Source of the DNA: Propionibacteriaceae bacterium
GTDB lineage: Bacteria > Actinomycetota > Actinomycetes > Propionibacteriales > Propionibacteriaceae
Assembly (NCBI GenBank): GCA_031282235.1
Contig: JAITED010000188.1
Coordinates: 1 to 16,852, forward strand
Direction: 5' to 3'
Length of the DNA stretch: 16,852 nt
Position numbers and translations under genes: made by a program
Shown here: positions 15,638-16,852 of the stretch, piece after piece
How the letters are laid out: each line of letters opens with the position of its first letter
Numbering within the stretch: the first letter of the stretch is position 1
Notes under the pieces: generated by a model
The model's database searches: none
What the model was told of the DNA's origin: nothing
The model's input: only the letters and a program-made list of their open reading frames with translations

Positions 15638-16578
15638 CGCGTACCTCCCGGTGAATCTGGGTTGAGGTTGGGGTTGGGGTTGGGTGTGGTTTGGGTTGGG
15701 GTGGGGGTGGGTGGGAGGGTAAGAGGTGGCGGGGGTGGGAAAGTGGGAGTGGAGGTGGATGAGAACGGAGGGGTGTAAGTAGGGGTGGGAGTGGAGTTAG
15801 GGGTGGGGAGTTTTCCAGCGATTTCGGCGGCGGCTTCGGCCACTAGGTCGGGCAGGGCGGGGGCATCGGTGACTACGACACCGCGTTGTAGCAGGGTGGG
15901 AGAGATGGAATCGGGAGCGACGTCGCCGTCGGGGAGTAACGCCGGGTAGGCGATGGCGTTGCCGCGGGCGTATACCCCCGGCCCAGCGATGGGGGCGGGG
16001 CTGATACCTAAATCAGCGTAGAGCTTCATCCGCTCGGCGGCCAGTTCGCGCTGCCCCGTTTTTGCGCCGTGTTTCTCGGGGTGCGCAAGCACCATCGCCG
16101 CCAACGCTGCGGTAAGCACCAGCGCGGAAGCGGCCTCGAACGCGAACACGTATTTGGTGAAAATCAGCATCGCTAACCCCTGCGCGTTACCGCCGTAATG
16201 CTCATTGCTCGCGGTCAAATCGCCGGGGCTCTCGATGAGCGCCCCCGCTATCGCCGTCAGCAGCAGCACCAGCAACGCCCCGATAGCGATACCGCTGGCG
16301 ACCCGCTGCCCCCGGATGGTTTCACCCAGCGACTCGCTCGTATCAATACCGATGAGCATCATGGTGAACAGGAACAACATCACGATAGAGCCGGTGTACA
16401 CCAGAATCTGCGCCACGAACAGGAATGGGGCATCCAGCGTGGCGTACAGCAGCCCCAGCCCCACCATCAGGGCGCACAGACAGATAGCGGAGTGCACCAC
16501 TTTGCGCGCCACCACAGTGCCCAACGCCGCAGTGACCGCCAACACCGCAGCCACCCAGAAGATAATCGTGCTAAACAT
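15634..16578 (-). CDS. nuoJ: NADH-quinone oxidoreductase subunit J with a Pro/Thr-rich C-terminal tail
   Basis: 314 residues from ATG 16576-16578, which has AAAGGGGGG about six bases upstream; a GTG at 16611 would add 11 polar residues before the first helix and overrun that site. Five membrane helices occupy about 1-165, with the NuoJ signature LLYATLDAPFLFVAQILVYT and the glycine-poor TM3 region after it. NuoJ helps form the proton channel at the junction of the arms. Past the helices comes a soluble extension typical of actinobacterial NuoJ, here ending in a 58-residue Pro/Thr/Asn tail (257-314) encoded by a G-rich low-complexity stretch. The tail has no known function. The gene overlaps nuoK, and its 5' side is separated from the previous gene by about 160 bases, wide for this operon. 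Confidence 0.96.
   Translation of the reverse strand: MFSTIIFWVAAVLAVTAALGTVVARKVVHSAICLCALMVGLGLLYATLDAPFLFVAQILVYTGSIVMLFLFTMMLIGIDTSESLGETIRGQRVASGIAIGALLVLLLTAIAGALIESPGDLTASNEHYGGNAQGLAMLIFTKYVFAFEAASALVLTAALAAMVLAHPEKHGAKTGQRELAAERMKLYADLGISPAPIAGPGVYARGNAIAYPALLPDGDVAPDSISPTLLQRGVVVTDAPALPDLVAEAAAEIAGKLPTPNSTPTPTYTPPFSSTSTPTFPPPPPLTLPPTPTPTQTTPNPNPNLNPDSPGGTR
15657..15809. repeat. G-rich low-complexity tract within nuoJ (GGGGTT/GGGTGG type)
   Basis: The plus strand (template for nuoJ) carries many runs of three to five G separated by one to three bases, densest at about 15660-15720 with GGTTGGGGTTGGGGTTGGG. Such sequence can form G-quadruplexes. It encodes the Pro/Thr tail of NuoJ. 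Confidence 0.85.
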
Positions 16579-16737
16579 CACACACCCCCCTTTGGTGGTG
16601 GAGTTGTCCACGGTGCCGGAGCTTAAGGATGGGGGTTGAGGTTTCGCGGGGTGGGTTCCTGGATGCTGCGACTACGCGCAGCATGACGGGGTGGGGGGTA
16701 TGCATCGTATCTAAATGGTTATTGACTACCTCAAACA
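16579..16737. other. Gap between nuoJ and the upstream gene, with a perfect hairpin
   Basis: The gap is G-rich on the plus strand. It contains the inverted repeat ATGCTGCG-ACTACG-CGCAGCAT at 16663-16684, eight perfect pairs with a six-base loop, flanked by GGGTTCCTGG and GACGGGG. This looks like a dispersed palindromic (REP-like) element or a transcript-processing hairpin. No T-run follows on either strand. On the minus strand TTGAGG (16729-16734) and TACGAT (16704-16709), 19 bases apart, are a weak possible promoter for nuoJ. Confidence 0.5.
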
Positions 16738-16852
16738 TTATTTACCACCTCGCTTGCGGGAGGTTTTGGTGCGCGCGGTGGTGGGCGGCACTCGGGGGAT
16801 GTCCAAGCTGGGGATACGTTTATCTGGCTCACCCGTGGGCGGCAACCCCGCG
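16738..16852 (-). CDS. nuoI: C-terminal end of an upstream gene, probably nuoI (partial)
   Basis: The frame with its stop TAA at 16738-16740 gives 37 residues from the right edge: AGLPPTGEPDKRIPSLDIPR, followed by a basic tail ending KRGGK. No conserved motif falls in this piece, so the name rests on position: nuoI directly precedes nuoJ in almost all nuo operons, and actinobacterial NuoI proteins often end in a variable polar tail. A second frame is also open here, ending at a TGA just beyond, but it is rich in Cys and Pro and has no typical look. The ferredoxin-type iron-sulfur domains of NuoI would lie outside the window. Confidence 0.45.
   Translation of the reverse strand, partial: AGLPPTGEPDKRIPSLDIPRVPPTTARTKTSRKRGGK

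Noticed and set aside
16579..16611. An earlier GTG start for nuoJ at 16611
   Set aside because: It would place the strong AAAGGGGGG ribosome site inside the gene; the ATG at 16578 fits that site and starts right at the first helix.

Overview
The window comes from a high-GC Gram-positive bacterium (Actinomycetota). Three things point there: an MptB-type polyprenyl-phosphomannose mannosyltransferase, a complex I (nuo) cluster followed directly by a polyprenyl diphosphate synthase, and a large cytosolic-type M13 peptidase. The genus cannot be fixed from sequence alone. All recognised genes lie on the minus strand, so transcription runs from the right edge to the left.

Right half (about 16852 down to 9290): the distal part of a nuo operon. 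It starts with the tail of a gene that is nuoI by position, then nuoJ, nuoK, nuoL, nuoM and nuoN (the membrane arm of NADH:quinone oxidoreductase), then a trans-polyprenyl diphosphate synthase whose ATG overlaps the nuoN stop. Most junctions overlap or nearly touch (nuoJ/K ATGA, nuoK/L TGATG, nuoM/N one base apart, nuoN/synthase ATGA), which indicates translational coupling. The synthase probably makes the menaquinone side chain, so the operon links the enzyme to its quinone substrate. The Nuo subunits carry unusual low-complexity insertions: a Pro/Thr tail on NuoJ, an Asp/Thr segment in NuoL and a Thr-Ala repeat in NuoM. NuoM also lacks the conserved TM8 lysine.

Middle (9202 to 4216): pntA and pntB encode the proton-translocating NAD(P) transhydrogenase, and pepO encodes an M13 zinc metallopeptidase.

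Left part (4178 to 1): a lipoteichoic-acid-synthase-like membrane sulfatase-fold protein in clearly lower-GC DNA, then mptB, a multi-TM mannosyltransferase for lipoglycan backbones. Both point to cell-envelope glycopolymers.

The most interesting spot is the last 330 bases. The 3' end of mptB runs into a pentanucleotide microsatellite (GAGGA, about 7.6 copies) and then into exact 60-bp tandem repeats. Read on the minus strand one base out of the mptB frame, these repeats are a clean 20-residue leucine-rich repeat (LRR) domain that continues beyond the left edge. Each five-base change in the microsatellite moves the mptB frame among three outcomes: the present 24-residue out-of-frame tail, an immediate stop, or an open fusion to the LRR domain. 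The locus therefore looks like a phase-variable switch or a recombining LRR cassette.
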